A stretch of DNA of 64,000 nt, from the NCBI RefSeq assembly GCF_013391415.1, contig NZ_JACAXB010000030.1, positions 62,001-126,000 of the forward strand, written 5' to 3'. The position numbers were made by a program, and so were the translations under genes. The notes beneath the pieces are model-generated. The model searched no databases, had not been told where the DNA came from, and worked only from the letters and a program-made list of their open reading frames with translations. Below are positions 34,225 to 46,509 of the stretch, in pieces; the first letter of the stretch is position 1, and the number at the start of each line of letters is the position of its first letter. The DNA is from Aquitalea sp. LB_tupeE. GTDB taxonomy: Bacteria > Pseudomonadota > Gammaproteobacteria > Burkholderiales > Chromobacteriaceae.

Positions 34225-34989
34225 TTATTCAACGACTCCAAAATCAGCAAACTCATCCTCCACTACCGCCACCGTCACCCCCTCGCACGCCATCTTTGGC
34301 ACCAGCAAGCGCCCGCGCGGGCTGGCAATCAGCGCGCAGGGCTCGCACACCCCGTCCACGCCCACATTCTGCTGCACCCAGGCGGAGGGCTGGCCGGTCC
34401 AGCCGCGGGCGGCGACGTCGGCGCGGGCAATCACCCGCAAGGGCAGGTCGTGGCGGGCGCAGAATTCCAGCAGGCCCAGTTCATCGGCCTTCAGGTCGAT
34501 GGTGGCGACCTCGCGCACTTCGCTGAGGCTGCGTCCGGCCAGCGCTTGCAACACCGCCTGTTCGATGGCGTCGGCGCTTTTGCCACGACGGCAGCCTATG
34601 CCCAGCGTCAGCGGCTTGAGTGCTTCGGTTGCCGTGGTGATGGCCGGGATGGCGCCGGTCAGGCGGGCAATCTGGTAGGCCAGTGTGTTGGCACCGCCTT
34701 CGTGGCCGGACAGTAGCGGAATGGCAAAGCGCGCGGCTTCGTCCAGCACCACCACGGCCGGGTCGGAGAGCTTGCTTTGCGGCAGGCCATCCAAATAGCG
34801 CACGGCAATGCCGCTGGCCATCAGCAATACCCATTGGCGGTGCTGGTGGAAAACGGCGGCAAACTGCTGGCGCGCGTTGTCATCCGGCTGCTGCCAGGGT
34901 TGGTAGACAGTGGCATCCAGCGCGCTGGCCAGTTGCCGCGCCAGCGGCAGGGCAGATTCGCGCACGGTCCAGATGGCGGTGTGGCTCAC
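34225..34989 (-). CDS. cbiG: Cobalt-precorrin-5A hydrolase CbiG
   Basis: CbiG opens the delta-lactone of cobalt-precorrin-5A and releases acetaldehyde in the oxygen-independent pathway. The 254-residue product is a short form. Its N-terminal domain has the family block KLSDPAVVVLDEAARFAIPL followed by LSGHEGGAN. Its C-terminal CobE-like domain has TLGIGCRRGKSADAIEQAV. The start at 34989 overlaps the cobM stop, so it is coupled to cobM. Its stop is followed 10 bases later by the repeat element. Confidence 0.93.
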   Translation of the reverse strand: MSHTAIWTVRESALPLARQLASALDATVYQPWQQPDDNARQQFAAVFHQHRQWVLLMASGIAVRYLDGLPQSKLSDPAVVVLDEAARFAIPLLSGHEGGANTLAYQIARLTGAIPAITTATEALKPLTLGIGCRRGKSADAIEQAVLQALAGRSLSEVREVATIDLKADELGLLEFCARHDLPLRVIARADVAARGWTGQPSAWVQQNVGVDGVCEPCALIASPRGRLLVPKMACEGVTVAVVEDEFADFGVVE

Positions 34990-35825
34990 GAGGCTTGCTG
35001 CTCCGGGTCCTGTTCCGATTGTGCTGGCAGTTCCGGCTTGCGCTTGCTGGGGCGCGGGGTTTTGCGGTCGCTGCCATCGCGGAAGATATGGGTGAAGCCA
35101 GCCGCGTACAGGCTGGATTCCACCCCGCCTTCACGTGACAGCGCAGCGCCCACCAGCAGCAGGGTGGTGAGCAGCCAGTCTTTCTGTTTGACCTCGGATA
35201 GCAGCGTGCCCAATGTGCTGCGGTGGATGGACTGGTCCGGCCAGCTGGCGCGGCGCACCAGTGCCACCGGGGTGTCCGGCGGATAGTGCAGCAGCAGGTC
35301 GGCCACGGTGTATTTCAGCCGCTGGCCGGACAGGAAGATGCACATGGTGGCCTGGTGTTCGGCAAAGCGGGCGATGGATTCCAGCTCCGGCACCGCGCTG
35401 GCACGGCCGGAGACGCGGGTGAGGATGATGGATTGCGAGACGGCCGGGCGGGTCAGCTCGCTGCCCAGTGCTGCCGCTGCGGCGGTGAAGGAGGACACGC
35501 CGGGGACGATTTCGTAGGCGATGCCCAGCGCTTCCAGCCGACGCATTTGTTCGGCGGTGGCACCATAGATGGCCGGGTCGCCGGAGTGCAGGCGCGCCAC
35601 GTCGATATTGGCGGCCTGGGCGCGGCGGTAGCAGTCTTCCTGCTGGTCCAGCGACAGTTCTGCGGTGTCCAGAATCTCCGCCCCCGCGTTGCAATGTTGC
35701 AGCATGTCGGTGGGCACCAGCGAACCGGCGTACAGCACCATGCCGCAACTACCCAACAGGCGTGCGCCGCGCAGGGTGATCAGGTCGGCAGCACCGGGGC
35801 CGGCACCAATGAAATAGACTTTCAT
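34986..35825 (-). CDS. cobM: Precorrin-4 C11-methyltransferase
   Basis: CobM/CbiF methylates C11 of (cobalt-)precorrin-4 with SAM. The 279-residue product has the SAM site FIGAGPGAADLITLRGARLL, the region LHSGDPAIYGA, PGVSSFTAAAAALGSELT and LTRVSGRAS of the family. A charged tail (RKTPRPSKRKPEL) of about 30 residues extends past the usual end. The start at 35825 overlaps the cobI stop; a longer frame upstream falls inside cobI and is unlikely. Confidence 0.96.
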   Translation of the reverse strand: MKVYFIGAGPGAADLITLRGARLLGSCGMVLYAGSLVPTDMLQHCNAGAEILDTAELSLDQQEDCYRRAQAANIDVARLHSGDPAIYGATAEQMRRLEALGIAYEIVPGVSSFTAAAAALGSELTRPAVSQSIILTRVSGRASAVPELESIARFAEHQATMCIFLSGQRLKYTVADLLLHYPPDTPVALVRRASWPDQSIHRSTLGTLLSEVKQKDWLLTTLLLVGAALSREGGVESSLYAAGFTHIFRDGSDRKTPRPSKRKPELPAQSEQDPEQQAS

Positions 35826-36553
35826 GAATGACGTTTCTCTCTCGCCTGGCGGCGGATCAGCATGGTGGCCAGATAACCGCTGGCCGAGGCGTCCAGCTGG
35901 CTGACATCCGGACACAGAATTTCATCGGTCAGGCCGATGCGGCGGGCAAAGGCGCAATGCTGGGCAATGCCCAGCCGCGCCAGCAGGGCCAGCACGTCCG
36001 GCAGGCGCTGGCCGATTTTCATCAGCACCACGATGTCGTGGCTGGCGATGTCCGCTTCCAGCGCGGCCATGTCGTCCGGGCAGGGCAGAATCAGCATGCG
36101 TTCCTTGCCTTCGCCCAGCGGCCAGGACAGCGCCGAGGCGGTGGCGGCAAAGCTGGTGACGCCGGGAAAGGTGGTGTGCAGCAGGCCGGGCAGGCGTTCG
36201 CGCAGCGCGGCCAGCAGGTAGCCGTAGGTGGAGTAGGTCATGCTGTCGCCGATGGTGAGATAGGCGACGTTGCGGCCTTGCTCCAGCTCGGCGGCCACGC
36301 TGGCGGCCAGCGCGGCGTAGTGGTCGGCCAGCAGGCTGCGGTCCGGGTCCATGATGAATTCCACGTCACGGAATTTGCCGGCATCAATGGGCAGGCCGTC
36401 CAGACATTGCTGTGCCACCGATTGCTCGCTGCCACGTGCGCGCGGCAGGTAGATGATGTCGGCCTGCTGCAGGGCTTGCAGCGCAGCCACCGGTATCAGC
36501 CCGGCCTGGCCCGGGCCTACGCCCACGCCAATGAAATGTCCCAGTTCACTCAT
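35822..36553 (-). CDS. cobI: Precorrin-2 C20-methyltransferase
   Basis: CobI/CbiL methylates C20 of (cobalt-)precorrin-2. The 243-residue product shows GVGVGPGQAGLIPVAALQAL, IIYLPRA, TIGDSMTYSTYGYLL and PGVTSFAATASAL, all diagnostic. GGAG lies before the start at 36553, which is inside the end of cbiD (8-base overlap). Whether it uses the cobalt-containing or metal-free substrate cannot be told from sequence. The neighbouring CbiX and CbiD suggest the cobalt form. Confidence 0.96.
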   Translation of the reverse strand: MSELGHFIGVGVGPGQAGLIPVAALQALQQADIIYLPRARGSEQSVAQQCLDGLPIDAGKFRDVEFIMDPDRSLLADHYAALAASVAAELEQGRNVAYLTIGDSMTYSTYGYLLAALRERLPGLLHTTFPGVTSFAATASALSWPLGEGKERMLILPCPDDMAALEADIASHDIVVLMKIGQRLPDVLALLARLGIAQHCAFARRIGLTDEILCPDVSQLDASASGYLATMLIRRQAREKRHS

Positions 36554-37700
36554 GTGTGTCTCCGGCGGCCTCGCCCAGCGGCGTGCCGTCCATGCTGAAC
36601 AGCCGTACTGCCACGCGGCGGGCGCTGGGCAGTCGGCTGTGCATGCGGGTGGATACCCGCTGTTCTATCGCCATCCAGAAGGCGTGTGCCTGCGGATGGC
36701 CTTGCAATATCTGCACGATGTTTTCCACCGTATTGGCCTGGCGGATGGCCTGTACCAGCGCCGCGCTCAGGCCCAGTTCCGCTGCCAGTTGCGCCACATC
36801 GCCCATGGCCATGGCGCTTTTGCCGGAGTGGGTGTCCCATACCGTGGGGTCCAGCAGCTTGGCCAGCTTGCCGGGATGGCCCAGCACCCACAGCGTGTCC
36901 AGCACGCGGCCTTGTTCCTGCAAAATGGCCTCGGCCTGTTCCAGCGAGCTGCCGACAAAGTTGGCAATCTGCACCACCTGTTTTTTCGGCAGGCCCAGTA
37001 CGTCGGCGGCGTAGCCACGGCCTATCTTGCCGGGGGTGAAGGCGATGGCAGCAGGCAAATCACCCAGTGCCACGCGGATATACACCTCGATGGAGGCCAT
37101 CCACGCGGCCAGTGACATCGGCTCGACAATGCCGCTGGTGCCCAGAATGGAAATGCCGCCGACAATGCCCAGCATGGGGTTGAAGGTGCGCTTGGCAATG
37201 CGCCCGCCTTCCACGCAGCCGATGGCCAGGTCAAAACCGGGGTCGGCACGGCCAGCCAGTACCTCGGCCACCGCCCATCGCATCATCTGGCGGGGGACCG
37301 GGTTGATGGCCGGTTCGCCCGGTGGAATACGCAGGCCGGGCAGGGTGACGGTGCCCACGCCTTCGGCGGCGATAAAGCGCAGCTGGCCGCTGCCATTGCG
37401 CCGCACCTGGGCAAAGATGGTGGCACCGTGGGTGTTGTCCGGGTCGTCGCCGCCGTCTTTCAGCACTTCGGCGCGGGCCGTGTCTGCTTCCAGCAGGTCT
37501 ACTGCCTGTATCGGTACGGTGAGGTAGTAGTCCGGGTCGGGCAGGCTGATGTCCACTTCGCTGGCGCGCGTCCCGTCCAGCAGGCAGGCCAGCGCGGCTT
37601 TCACCGCGGCGGTGGCACAGCTGCCGGTGGTACGACCCCGGCGCAGGCCGTTGGGGGCCGGCACCGTCAGGTCGTAGGGAACGCGCCGTTCGTGGGTCAT
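36546..37700 (-). CDS. cbiD: Cobalt-precorrin-5B C1-methyltransferase CbiD
   Basis: CbiD methylates C1 in the oxygen-independent pathway. The 384-residue product carries the family signatures [30 protein letters not shown] and [19 protein letters not shown]. Start at 37700 overlaps the stop of the CbiX-CbiC fusion. It replaces CobF of the oxygen-dependent route and therefore marks this pathway as anaerobic in type. Confidence 0.97.
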   Translation of the reverse strand: MTHERRVPYDLTVPAPNGLRRGRTTGSCATAAVKAALACLLDGTRASEVDISLPDPDYYLTVPIQAVDLLEADTARAEVLKDGGDDPDNTHGATIFAQVRRNGSGQLRFIAAEGVGTVTLPGLRIPPGEPAINPVPRQMMRWAVAEVLAGRADPGFDLAIGCVEGGRIAKRTFNPMLGIVGGISILGTSGIVEPMSLAAWMASIEVYIRVALGDLPAAIAFTPGKIGRGYAADVLGLPKKQVVQIANFVGSSLEQAEAILQEQGRVLDTLWVLGHPGKLAKLLDPTVWDTHSGKSAMAMGDVAQLAAELGLSAALVQAIRQANTVENIVQILQGHPQAHAFWMAIEQRVSTRMHSRLPSARRVAVRLFSMDGTPLGEAAGDTHE

Positions 37701-39274
37701 GCGTTTTGCGCCGCCTGTTGCTGCTGGTAAACGTGGCCGATGGCGTCAATCATCAGTGCATTGACGACGGTGGCCGCCCACGGCGAGCCGCCACGGGTGC
37801 CACTATTGGTGATGCGCGGCACTTGCAGCAGGCCGCGCAAGGCGTCCTTGCATTCGCGGGTGCCGACAAAGCCCACCGGCAGGCCGACGACCAGTTGTGG
37901 CCGCCAGCCGTGTTCGCGCACCAGCCGCACCAGTTCCATGATGGCAGTGGGGGCGTCACCAATGGCCACGATCACGTCATTGCCAAACTTCTCCCAGGCG
38001 CGGCGGATACCGGCAGCCGAGCGGGTGAGGCCGTGGGCTTCGGCCAGCAGATAGGTTTCCGGGTCGTGCACGCCGCACCAGGTTTCCACTTCCAGCTGTT
38101 GCAGCACTGCGCGCTTGAGGCCGGTTTCCACCATGGTGACGTCGGTGACAATGCGACGGCAGCGCAGCAGCGCGCGCATGCCAATGTCGGCCGCGCCGGG
38201 CGAGAACACCAGTTCGTCGACGCTGCTGAAGTCGCCGGTGGTGTGTACCAGCCGGTGCAAGGCGGTGTGCTGTTCCACCGGGAAGGCCGACCAGTCACGC
38301 CCCTCGCGGATGATGCGCATGCTTTCCGCCTCGATGGGGTGTGGCACATAAGGCGGCCAGGCGGGTGCCGCAGCTGGTGCACTGCTGCTGTCCTTGGCCA
38401 GCAGGCCGCGCACCTTGCCGTGATGGCCTTGTTGCGGCGTGCCCACTTGCTGTTCGAAACCGATGATCTGCACCCGGTATTTGCATAGTGAGCAGTTCAT
38501 GCTGGCGCGGCCTTCCACGCCTTCCTGTGCGCGTTCCAGAAACACCTCGGCCACATGTTCGTGCACGCCCAGATACGGCGCGGACAGCACTTCGATGTCC
38601 GGGCAGCGCGCGGCCAGATCGTCCACCGCACCGTAAATGCGCTTGACCAGCACGCCATCAAACAGGAAGTAAGGCAGTACCACGATGCGCGCAAAGCCCA
38701 ACAGGCTGGCCGCTTTCAGGCCATCGGCCACCAGCGGGCGCGCGGTGCCGGAATAGCAGACAAAGGACGCGCCAAAGCCCATGCCTTCTTCCAGCATGCG
38801 GGTGAGTTTTGCGATTTCCGAATTGGCGTCCGGGTCGGTGGTGCCACGGCCCACCACCACCAGACAGGTATCAGTGCGCGCCACGGTACGCGGCGAACGG
38901 GCTTCGGCCTCGATGATGCGCAGGCGGCACAGTTCCAGCAGGCGCGGGTGCAAGTCCATCGCCGCGCCAAAGTGGAAGGTGGTGTCCGGGTGTTCCTGTT
39001 GCAGCGCCAGCAGTTCGCTGGGCATGTCGTTTTTGGCGTGGGTGGCGGCCAGCAGCACGCCGGGGGTCATCACCACCGTGTTGGCACCATCGGCAATGGC
39101 TTCGGCCACCGCCTGGTCGATGGTGGGCGTGGCGAATTCCAGAAAGCCGTGGTAGATGCGGCGCTGCGGTGCACGCTGGCGCATGAGATCAACCAGCGCC
39201 ATGAATTCGGTGATGCCGGCCGGGTCGCGGCTGCCATGCCCGGCCAGTACGATGCTGTAGTCCTGCGTGCTCAT
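37697..39274 (-). CDS. cbiX: CbiX-CbiC fusion: sirohydrochlorin cobaltochelatase / precorrin-8X methylmutase
   Basis: A 525-residue bifunctional protein. Residues 1 to about 300 are a two-domain long CbiX chelatase: [10 protein letters not shown] and [11 protein letters not shown] mark the halves, and MNCSLCKYR carries the CxxC of the long-form tail. Residues about 320-525 are the methylmutase CbiC/CobH with its catalytic histidine in [12 protein letters not shown] and the ending [16 protein letters not shown]. The start at 39274 has GGAG eight bases upstream. The fusion joins an early cobalt-insertion step to a late rearrangement. The operon also contains the CobN chelatase. Confidence 0.94.
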   Translation of the reverse strand: MSTQDYSIVLAGHGSRDPAGITEFMALVDLMRQRAPQRRIYHGFLEFATPTIDQAVAEAIADGANTVVMTPGVLLAATHAKNDMPSELLALQQEHPDTTFHFGAAMDLHPRLLELCRLRIIEAEARSPRTVARTDTCLVVVGRGTTDPDANSEIAKLTRMLEEGMGFGASFVCYSGTARPLVADGLKAASLLGFARIVVLPYFLFDGVLVKRIYGAVDDLAARCPDIEVLSAPYLGVHEHVAEVFLERAQEGVEGRASMNCSLCKYRVQIIGFEQQVGTPQQGHHGKVRGLLAKDSSSAPAAAPAWPPYVPHPIEAESMRIIREGRDWSAFPVEQHTALHRLVHTTGDFSSVDELVFSPGAADIGMRALLRCRRIVTDVTMVETGLKRAVLQQLEVETWCGVHDPETYLLAEAHGLTRSAAGIRRAWEKFGNDVIVAIGDAPTAIMELVRLVREHGWRPQLVVGLPVGFVGTRECKDALRGLLQVPRITNSGTRGGSPWAATVVNALMIDAIGHVYQQQQAAQNA

Positions 39275-39993
39275 TGCGCCTGCTCCGGCGTGGGCAGATG
39301 GCTGGGTTCGATCTGGCTGGCCATCGGCGTCTTGGTGCGGATCAGCATGATGCTCATGTCCGAGCAGCGGTGTTCGGCGCACTCGGCCAGCGTGCCGTGC
39401 CATTCGGCTTCGCCACGGGTGAGGTTTTCCCATACTTCCACTTGCTGATCGGCCGGAATGCCGTTTTCCAGCAGATAGGCGGCGATATGCCAGGGCATGA
39501 AGGAGCGGGCTTCGTCCCAGGGGCAGGGAATCACGATGGCATTGCGCTGGTCTTGCAGCACATGCACCAGATGGCGTTTGAACGGGGTGAGGTCGCCACG
39601 GCGGTGGAAGGTGATGAAGGTGGTTTCGTCAAAACACACTTTGGCGCGCGAGGCCAGCACCTGGGCTGAGGACAGGCCGGGCATGGTTTCCACCGGGTGG
39701 CCGCAGGCGCGCTCCACCCGTTCCAGATACTGGAAGCCGCTGAAGTGGATGTCGCCCATGAATACCACCACGCAGTTCTTGCCAGCGTGGTGCAGCTTGG
39801 CCACTTCGTCCAGCTGGGCCACCTGGTCGCGATAGCCCATCTGGATGACTTGCGCGCTGTCCGGTATCAGCGGGCGCACCACGTCGATGACGGCGTTGAA
39901 ACCGGCCACCACGTCGGCATTGGCAATGAGGTCGGCCGAGCGGCGTGGCAGGTAGCCGATATCGCCGGGACCGGCACCGATGCAGATAATCAT
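39271..39993 (-). CDS. cbiE: Cobalt-precorrin-7 C5-methyltransferase CbiE
   Basis: A 240-residue SAM-dependent methyltransferase that acts on C5. It has [37 protein letters not shown] and [16 protein letters not shown]. In many bacteria it is fused to or followed by CbiT, the C15-methylating decarboxylase. Here the protein stops at CbiE length and no CbiT gene is next to it. Its stop overlaps the cbiX start. It follows chlID by 28 bases. Confidence 0.94.
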   Translation of the reverse strand: MIICIGAGPGDIGYLPRRSADLIANADVVAGFNAVIDVVRPLIPDSAQVIQMGYRDQVAQLDEVAKLHHAGKNCVVVFMGDIHFSGFQYLERVERACGHPVETMPGLSSAQVLASRAKVCFDETTFITFHRRGDLTPFKRHLVHVLQDQRNAIVIPCPWDEARSFMPWHIAAYLLENGIPADQQVEVWENLTRGEAEWHGTLAECAEHRCSDMSIMLIRTKTPMASQIEPSHLPTPEQAQ

Positions 39994-40021
39994 GTCTATT
40001 CCTTTATGCAGCGCGACGGCA

Positions 40022-41964
<1,943 letters not shown>

Positions 41965-41968
<4 letters not shown>

Positions 41969-44900
41969 GTGCGGCCTTGCGGATGTTCGCCACGTGCTTC
42001 CAGCATGGCTTCGCTATTCAGATGCAGTTGTTGCAGCGCGGCCAGCGTCTCTGGCTTGGGCTGTTGCCACAGCTGGCGCTGGGCGGCTTCCAGCAGGCGT
42101 TCGCTGATGGCATTGAGCGCCCACGGGTTGCTGTCGGCAAAAAACTGCTGCATGGCCGGGTCCAGCGCGTAGCGGGCGGCCAGTTCCTCGTAGACCCAGT
42201 CGTCCACCACATGGGCGGTGGCATCGTAACCGAACAGGTAGTCCACGGTGGCGGTCAGTTCCAGCCCGCCCTTGTAGCCGTGCTGCTGGATGCTGGCAAT
42301 CCACTTGGGGTTGGCCACGCGCGAGCGGAACACCCGCAGCACTTCTTCCTTCAGTCCGCGCACTTGCGGCTGGTCCGGATTATGGCTGTCGCCAAAGAAG
42401 GCGCGCGGCTGGCGGCCGGTCAGGCTGCGGATGGTGGCAATCATGCCGCCGTGGTATTGCAGGTAGTCGTCGCTGTCGAAGATGTCGTGCTCGCGATTGT
42501 CCTGATTGTGCAGTGCCACCTCCACGCCGGACAGGCGATGGCGCAGCGCGTCGCGCGCATCAGCCCCCTGTACGTCGCGTCCATAGGCATAGCCGCCCCA
42601 GTTAAGGTAAGCGGTGGCGAAGTCGGCGTCGGTCTGCCAGTTCTGCTCGTTGATCAAGGGCAAGATACCCGCACCGTAGCTGCCGGGCTTGGCACCGAAG
42701 ATGCGCAGCAACGCCGGTTCGGCGGTGTTGTCCGGCAAGGCTTGCAGCAACTGCTGGCGCATGTCGTCCAGATAGTGTTTGCGCAGGTAATTGTCTGCCG
42801 GGTCTTCGTCCAGCATGGCCACCGCCTGCACCGCGTCGTCCACCAGCGCAATCAGTTGCGGGAAAGCATCGCGGAAAAAGCCGCTGATGCGTACCGTGAC
42901 GTCGATGCGCGGGCGGCCCAGCTTGGAGAGCGGAATCACCTCGATGCCCGCCACGCGGCGGCTTTCCGCCTGCCAGCGCGGACGCACGCCCAGTAGCGCC
43001 AGGATTTCGGCAATATCGTCACCATGGGTGCGCATGGCGCTGGTGCCCCATACGCTGATGCTGACCGATTCCGGATAGCTGCCGGTTTCCTTGCGATGGC
43101 GCGCCAGCATTTCATTGGCCAGCTGGCTGCCTACCTGCCAGGCGGCTTGCGAGGGCAGGCCGCGCGGGTCTACCGAGTAGAAATTGCGCCCGGTGGGCAG
43201 GATGTGCGCCATGCCACGGGTGGGCGCGCCGCTGGGGCCTGCCGGCACATAGCCACCGGCCAGACCACGCAGCAGGTTGTCGATTTCCTCGTGAGTGCGC
43301 GCCAGATTGGGCAGCAGTGCCTGCTGGATATAGGCCAGCACCTGTTGCAGAGCCTGGCTGTCAACGGCCTGCGGCAGGACGGCGGCAATGATGGCGGGCA
43401 GCGGCGAGCTGACCGGGGCCAGCAAGCGGGCCACCAGCTGGCGGGCCAGCTGATTGATGTGGTCGATGGCGTCGCTGCGGGTGTGCAGCAACTGCGGGCT
43501 GCTCATTTCCAGCGGTGCGGGCACGTTTTCCAGCCGACGGCCCTTGTCATCCTGCAATGCCTGCCAGTCCACTCCCAGGGCTTGTGCCACGCTGGCGGGC
43601 AGGCTGGGTACGGCCAGATTGGGCAGGCGGGTGAGGGCACACAACATGTCCACCAGCGCCTCGCCTTGCGGGGCCTGGCCCAGGATGTGCAGGCCGTCGC
43701 GGATTTGCGCCGCGCCCAGTTCGCACAGATAGCCGTCGATGTCCTCGATCAGGTGGGCCACGTCCACGCCCTCCATCTTGGCCAGCGTCAGCGGCACGCC
43801 GTCGGCATTCAGCGTGTCATCCCATTCGTGGGCATGGTCGTGGCCGTGATCGTGTGCATGACCGTCATGGTCGTGGTGGTGATGGCCGTGTGCATGATCA
43901 TGATGATGGTGATCGTGGCCATGCCCATGGTGATGATGTGCATGGTCGTGATGATGGTGGTCATGCGCGCCATGGTTGTGCGCTGCGCCCTTGGCCACCG
44001 GGCGGAACTGCATGCCGGCTGCCTTGGCGGGGGCTGCTTTTTCTGTCTTGGCCGGCTGGCGCAGGCGGTAGCCCGCTTGCGCTGCCTTGGGCGCATGCGG
44101 GTGGACATGGTCATGGTGATGGTGGTCATGGTGATCATGCGCCGCATGTTGGTGATGGTGATGACCGTGTTCATGCTCATCATGGTGATGATGGTCGTGC
44201 CCCAGCATGGCGGCCAGGTCACTATCCAGCTTGGCTTCCTTGATCAGGTCCCAGATTTGTTGCTGCAACAGTGGCAGCTTGTTCGGGTCCAGCATTTCCA
44301 CTTGGTAGTACTCGTCTACCAGCTGGGTGAGCTGGGCCAGCGGGCCGTAGGTGTCGGCGGTGGTCATTGGCGGGGTCAGGTGGTCGATGATCACCGAATG
44401 GGCGCGGCGCTTGGCCTGCGAGCCTTCACCCGGATCGTTCAGGATAAAGGGGTAAAACATGGGCATGTCGCCCAGCAGCGCGTCGGGGAAGCAGTGTTCC
44501 GACACCCCCACGCCCTTGCCCGGCAGCCATTCCAGCGTGCCGTGCTTGCCGACGTGGACGATGGCGTCGGCCTGCCATTCGTCGCGCAGCCAGCAGTACA
44601 GCGCGTAGTAGTGATGGGTGGGCGGCAGGTCCGGCGTATGGTAGATGGCGTCCGGGTCCATGCCATAGCCACGCGGTGGTTGCAGCGCGACAAAGGCATT
44701 GCCCACTTCCATACCGGCGAATACCAGCTGGTCGCCATCCACATATGCTGTACCGGGTGCAGCGCCCCAGCGCTCCAGCATGCGTTGTTGTAGTGGAGTC
44801 GGCAGCTGGGCAAACCATGTCTGGTAGCGCGCCAGCGGCACGCGGGCCACGGCCTGGCGCAGTTGGTCGGCGCTCAGGTAGTCGGTGTCGTAACAGCCAC

Positions 44901-46167
44901 GGTCGATCAGGCTGTGCATCAGTGCGTCGCTGCTATCCGGCAGCGGGCCCATCCGGTAGCCATTGGCCTGCATGGCTTGCAGCAGCGCATACAGCGAGGC
45001 GGCGGAATCCAGCCCCACCGCATTGCCCACTTGCGAGGCCTTGCTGTTGGAGTTGGTAAAGATAAAGGCGATGCGTTTCTCCGCCGCCGGGGTGTGCTTC
45101 AGCCGCGCCAGCCTGGCGGCAATGCCAGCCAGACGGCGCATGCGGTCTGGCAGTGGCTGGTAGTCGCTGCTGGCCGGGTCTGCCGGTTTGAACGACACCG
45201 GTACGCCGATGATGCGGCCGTCGAATTCCGGCAGCGCCACATTCATGGCGGTGTCCAGCGGGTTCAGTCCGCGTTCGGATGCTTCCCACTGCGCCTGGGT
45301 CATGCTGCTGGTGATGGCTTGCAGCACCGGGATGTCCAGCTGTTCGAAGGCTTCCACTGCCCAGCTGGCCTGGGTGGCCCCCTCGGCATTGACTTCGCCC
45401 ATGGCAAAGGATGTGGTGTTGATCAGCACGCAGGGCTGACCGGCACGTGGGTCGCGCAGCAATTGCAGCGCGGCGGGCAGGCCGCTGTCGTCCTGGCTGC
45501 GCAGCGAGGAGGTAAACAGCGGTAGCGCGTTGATTTGCCGTTCGGCCAGCATGTCCACCAGCAGGTCGATAAAGCGGGTGTTGCCGCTCAGCCAGTGGGC
45601 GCGGTAAAAGCTGATGGCCACCGTGTGCCAGCCGGGCTGACGGATGGCGCACCAGTCATCCAGGTCGCATCCGTCCGACAGTTCCGGGTGATACAGGCCG
45701 TGTTCCGGCAGTGCGGCTGGCGGTGTATAGCCGTGGCCGGTCAGCAGCAGGCGGTCGGACAGATAGCGCATCAGCTGCGCCATATTGCTGCTGCCACCGG
45801 CTTGCAGATAGGCATTGGCATCTTGCTGAATGGCGGGGGGGACGGTGCTGAGGGCTGCCAGTTCCGGGTCTGGCTCGCCGGTGCCACTGAGGATGATCAA
45901 GGCCTGACGCCGTGCCAGCGCCTGTTGGCGCAAGCTATCGAAAGCGGGAATGGCCTGCACCCGGCCCAGCACGCGCAGCAGCAGGATGCGGGCGCTGGCC
46001 AGCGGGCCGTCCAGCAGTTGCTGCATGTGGTTTTCATCGGCGATGTGTTGCAGGGCAATGCCCGACACCGGGCTGAAATCCTGCGGCCAATGCACACGGC
46101 CCAGCGCGGTGAGGTCGGTACCGGCATGGCTGAGCAGCACGATGCCGCCGTTATTGTCATGCGTCAT
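41965..46167 (-). CDS. cobN: Cobaltochelatase CobN with large internal His-rich insertion
   Basis: The catalytic subunit of ATP-dependent cobalt chelatase, about 1400 residues. Family blocks flank the insertion: HVGKHGTLEWLPGKG and MFYPFILNDPGEGSQAKRR before it, and PRIDVTVRISGFFRDAFPQL and GAKPGSYGAGILPLI after it. Residues about 656-782 are an extra segment of two His/Asp-rich tracts with over 50 histidines (units such as HDHHHHDHAHHHHGH). A basic linker separates the tracts. Start at 46167 overlaps the ferredoxin stop. The insert probably binds cobalt or another divalent ion, as a store or relay to the active site. Confidence 0.93.
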
Positions 46168-46493
46168 TGCGCGCTTTCCGTGTTGACATCGCCCGCGCCC
46201 AGGCGATGGAAGATCAGGGGTTCCACCGGTACGCCGCCGTGCAAGTGCTCGCTGACGATGCGCTGTACCGCGCTGGCATCCACCTTGCGATACCACACGC
46301 CCTCCGGGTAAACCACCATGATGGGGCCTTCCTTGCACACGGCAAAACAATGGCTACGCGTGCGTTTCACCTTGAGGCCGTCGCAGGCGTCAATGGCCTG
46401 GCCCAGTTGCTTGAACATGGCTTCGGCCTGCTGGCCGTTTTCGGTACAGCGCGGGCCGGTACACATCAGCACGTGTTTGTAATGCAATCGCAT
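46164..46493 (-). CDS. (2Fe-2S) thioredoxin-like ferredoxin
   Basis: A 109-residue protein of the thioredoxin-fold 2Fe-2S ferredoxin family commonly found beside cobN. It has HVLMCTGPRCTENG, the later cysteines HCFAVCKEGP and the conserved ending VVYPEGVWYRKVDASAVQRI. Four cysteines (in CTGPRC and CFAVC) can ligate the cluster. The start at 46493 has GAGAACC upstream. The electron acceptor is unknown. Corrin ring reduction or Co(II) to Co(I) reduction are plausible. Confidence 0.88.
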   Translation of the reverse strand: MRLHYKHVLMCTGPRCTENGQQAEAMFKQLGQAIDACDGLKVKRTRSHCFAVCKEGPIMVVYPEGVWYRKVDASAVQRIVSEHLHGGVPVEPLIFHRLGAGDVNTESAQ

Positions 46494-46509
46494 GCGGTTC
46501 TCGTGGCAA

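Noticed and set aside
43809-44222. 137-residue Met/Thr-rich minus-strand frame within cobN
   Set aside because: It is a frame-shifted reading of the histidine tract with no ribosome site.
43024-44793. 589-residue plus-strand frame antisense to cobN, with a Met/Val-rich stretch
   Set aside because: It is a shadow of the cobN reading frame. The odd composition is the complement of the His/Asp repeats.
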